Of a stretch of DNA of 6,970 nucleotides, positions 6,534-6,970 are shown one piece after another (position 1 is the stretch's first letter; each line of letters starts with the position of its first letter). The notes beneath the pieces are model-generated. The model saw nothing but the letters and a program-made list of their open reading frames with translations. It was not told the origin of the DNA and did no database searches. This DNA comes from an uncultured Actinomycetes bacterium (GTDB taxonomy: Bacteria > Actinomycetota > Actinomycetes > Nanopelagicales > Nanopelagicaceae): the NCBI GenBank assembly GCA_903932705.1, contig CAIZHC010000273.1, forward strand, positions 1-6,970, given 5' to 3'. A program made the position numbers and the translations under genes.

Positions 6534-6970
6534 CTATAGATTTCCCTCGCAAGCTTTAATCTCAGCAGTCGGAAGATCTGAACAGGGAAATTGCAAAGTG
6601 ACCCCAGTAGCTGGTTGGTATTTCAGATTCTCGTCGCTCCAACTTAAAGGTCTAAAGTCGCCGAGTCTTTGATCTGGGTTAGGAGTATGTCCATCGTTGT
6701 CACCCCAACCATTCGCGTTGTGCGCGATCACAAAATACACATATGACGTGTTTCCGGCACTCGCGATTAAGGTTTTTCCATTATTAAACTGTCCCACGTC
6801 CATTTCTTTAAGAATTAAATTTTCGTTTAGTGACGTACCGGTGGACACCGCTATTAAATCAAATGGTTCACAACTATCATCTGGACAGACTCGACGCGAA
6901 TAATAAAGAGCATAACTATCAACCTTCTCCTTGACAGGGTTTGTTTTCCAATGGAACGAAATATTCTTTG
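6534..6970 (-). CDS. Exported protein with a fibronectin type III-like domain, C-terminal part (5' end outside window)
   Basis: The minus frame is open from the window edge to TAG at 6536-6534, giving 144 visible residues. A GTG at 6848 could be taken for a start, but the reading frame before it is open and domain-like, so the gene continues to the right. Visible residues 1-90 fit an FN3 beta-sandwich: a tryptophan strand FHWKT (5-9), DSYALYYS (17-24), and the late strand SYVYFVIAHNANGWGD (75-90). An acidic Asn/Asp-rich stretch (86-99) follows. Four cysteines (28, 33, 129, 140) suggest disulfides outside the cytoplasm. There is no LPXTG motif or C-terminal membrane segment, so any export signal or anchor must lie upstream. 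G+C is about 43%, a little below most of the window. FN3 domains occur in surface, adhesive or polysaccharide-degrading proteins; the function here is unknown. Confidence 0.7.
   Translation of the reverse strand, partial: KNISFHWKTNPVKEKVDSYALYYSRRVCPDDSCEPFDLIAVSTGTSLNENLILKEMDVGQFNNGKTLIASAGNTSYVYFVIAHNANGWGDNDGHTPNPDQRLGDFRPLSWSDENLKYQPATGVTLQFPCSDLPTAEIKACEGNL

Overview
The window reads as a compact bacterial chromosome segment, most likely from a small-genome actinobacterium of moderate G+C. The lines I counted by hand ran from about 43 to 53% G+C. A freshwater acI/Nanopelagicales-type organism is my inference. The grounds are a Maf gene translationally coupled to a single-chain biotin carboxylase/biotin carrier subunit (the actinobacterial AccA3 type), a stand-alone MsiK/UgpC-type sugar ABC ATPase, a candidate leaderless TANNNT start, and very tight gene packing. 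Every base belongs to a gene or to one short control region; the longest non-coding stretch is 163 bases (5233-5395). I see no tRNA, rRNA, CRISPR array, insertion sequence, phage gene or recombination site.

Layout from left to right. On the + strand, the 3' end of a maf gene (1-186) overlaps by four bases an acyl-CoA carboxylase alpha chain (183-1907, 574 aa, biotinyl Lys539). That gene meets, tail to tail with a four-base overlap, a minus-strand operon transcribed from right to left: a CNNM/CorC-like membrane protein with a CBS pair (5232-3910), tryptophanyl-tRNA synthetase trpS (3893-2889) and a BMP/PnrA-type substrate-binding protein without a lipobox (2902-1904). A 9-bp inverted repeat spans the overlapping stop codons. 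A divergent control region (5233-5395) then separates this operon from a + strand MsmK/UgpC/MalK-type ABC ATPase (5396-6481). That gene ends at a strong bidirectional terminator (6493-6528), which it shares with a convergent minus-strand gene running off the right edge (6970-6534). The visible C-terminus of that last product looks like a fibronectin type III domain of an exported protein.

The genes fall into three loosely connected jobs: acyl-CoA carboxylation with nucleotide clean-up (Maf), housekeeping translation plus ion or membrane homeostasis (TrpS, CNNM), and solute uptake (BMP binding protein, sugar-transporter ATPase). The ATPase has no permease or binding protein of its own family beside it, and the BMP protein has no permease or ATPase of its own family, so both probably serve partners encoded elsewhere.

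I did not find a clearly novel multi-gene system. The parts most worth a second look are the divergent control region with its two dyads, the orphan cysteine-free BMP protein with its unusual TTG start and altered ligand-pocket motif, the inverted repeat over the convergent stops, and the truncated FN3-like gene, whose only obvious start codon in the window is misleading.
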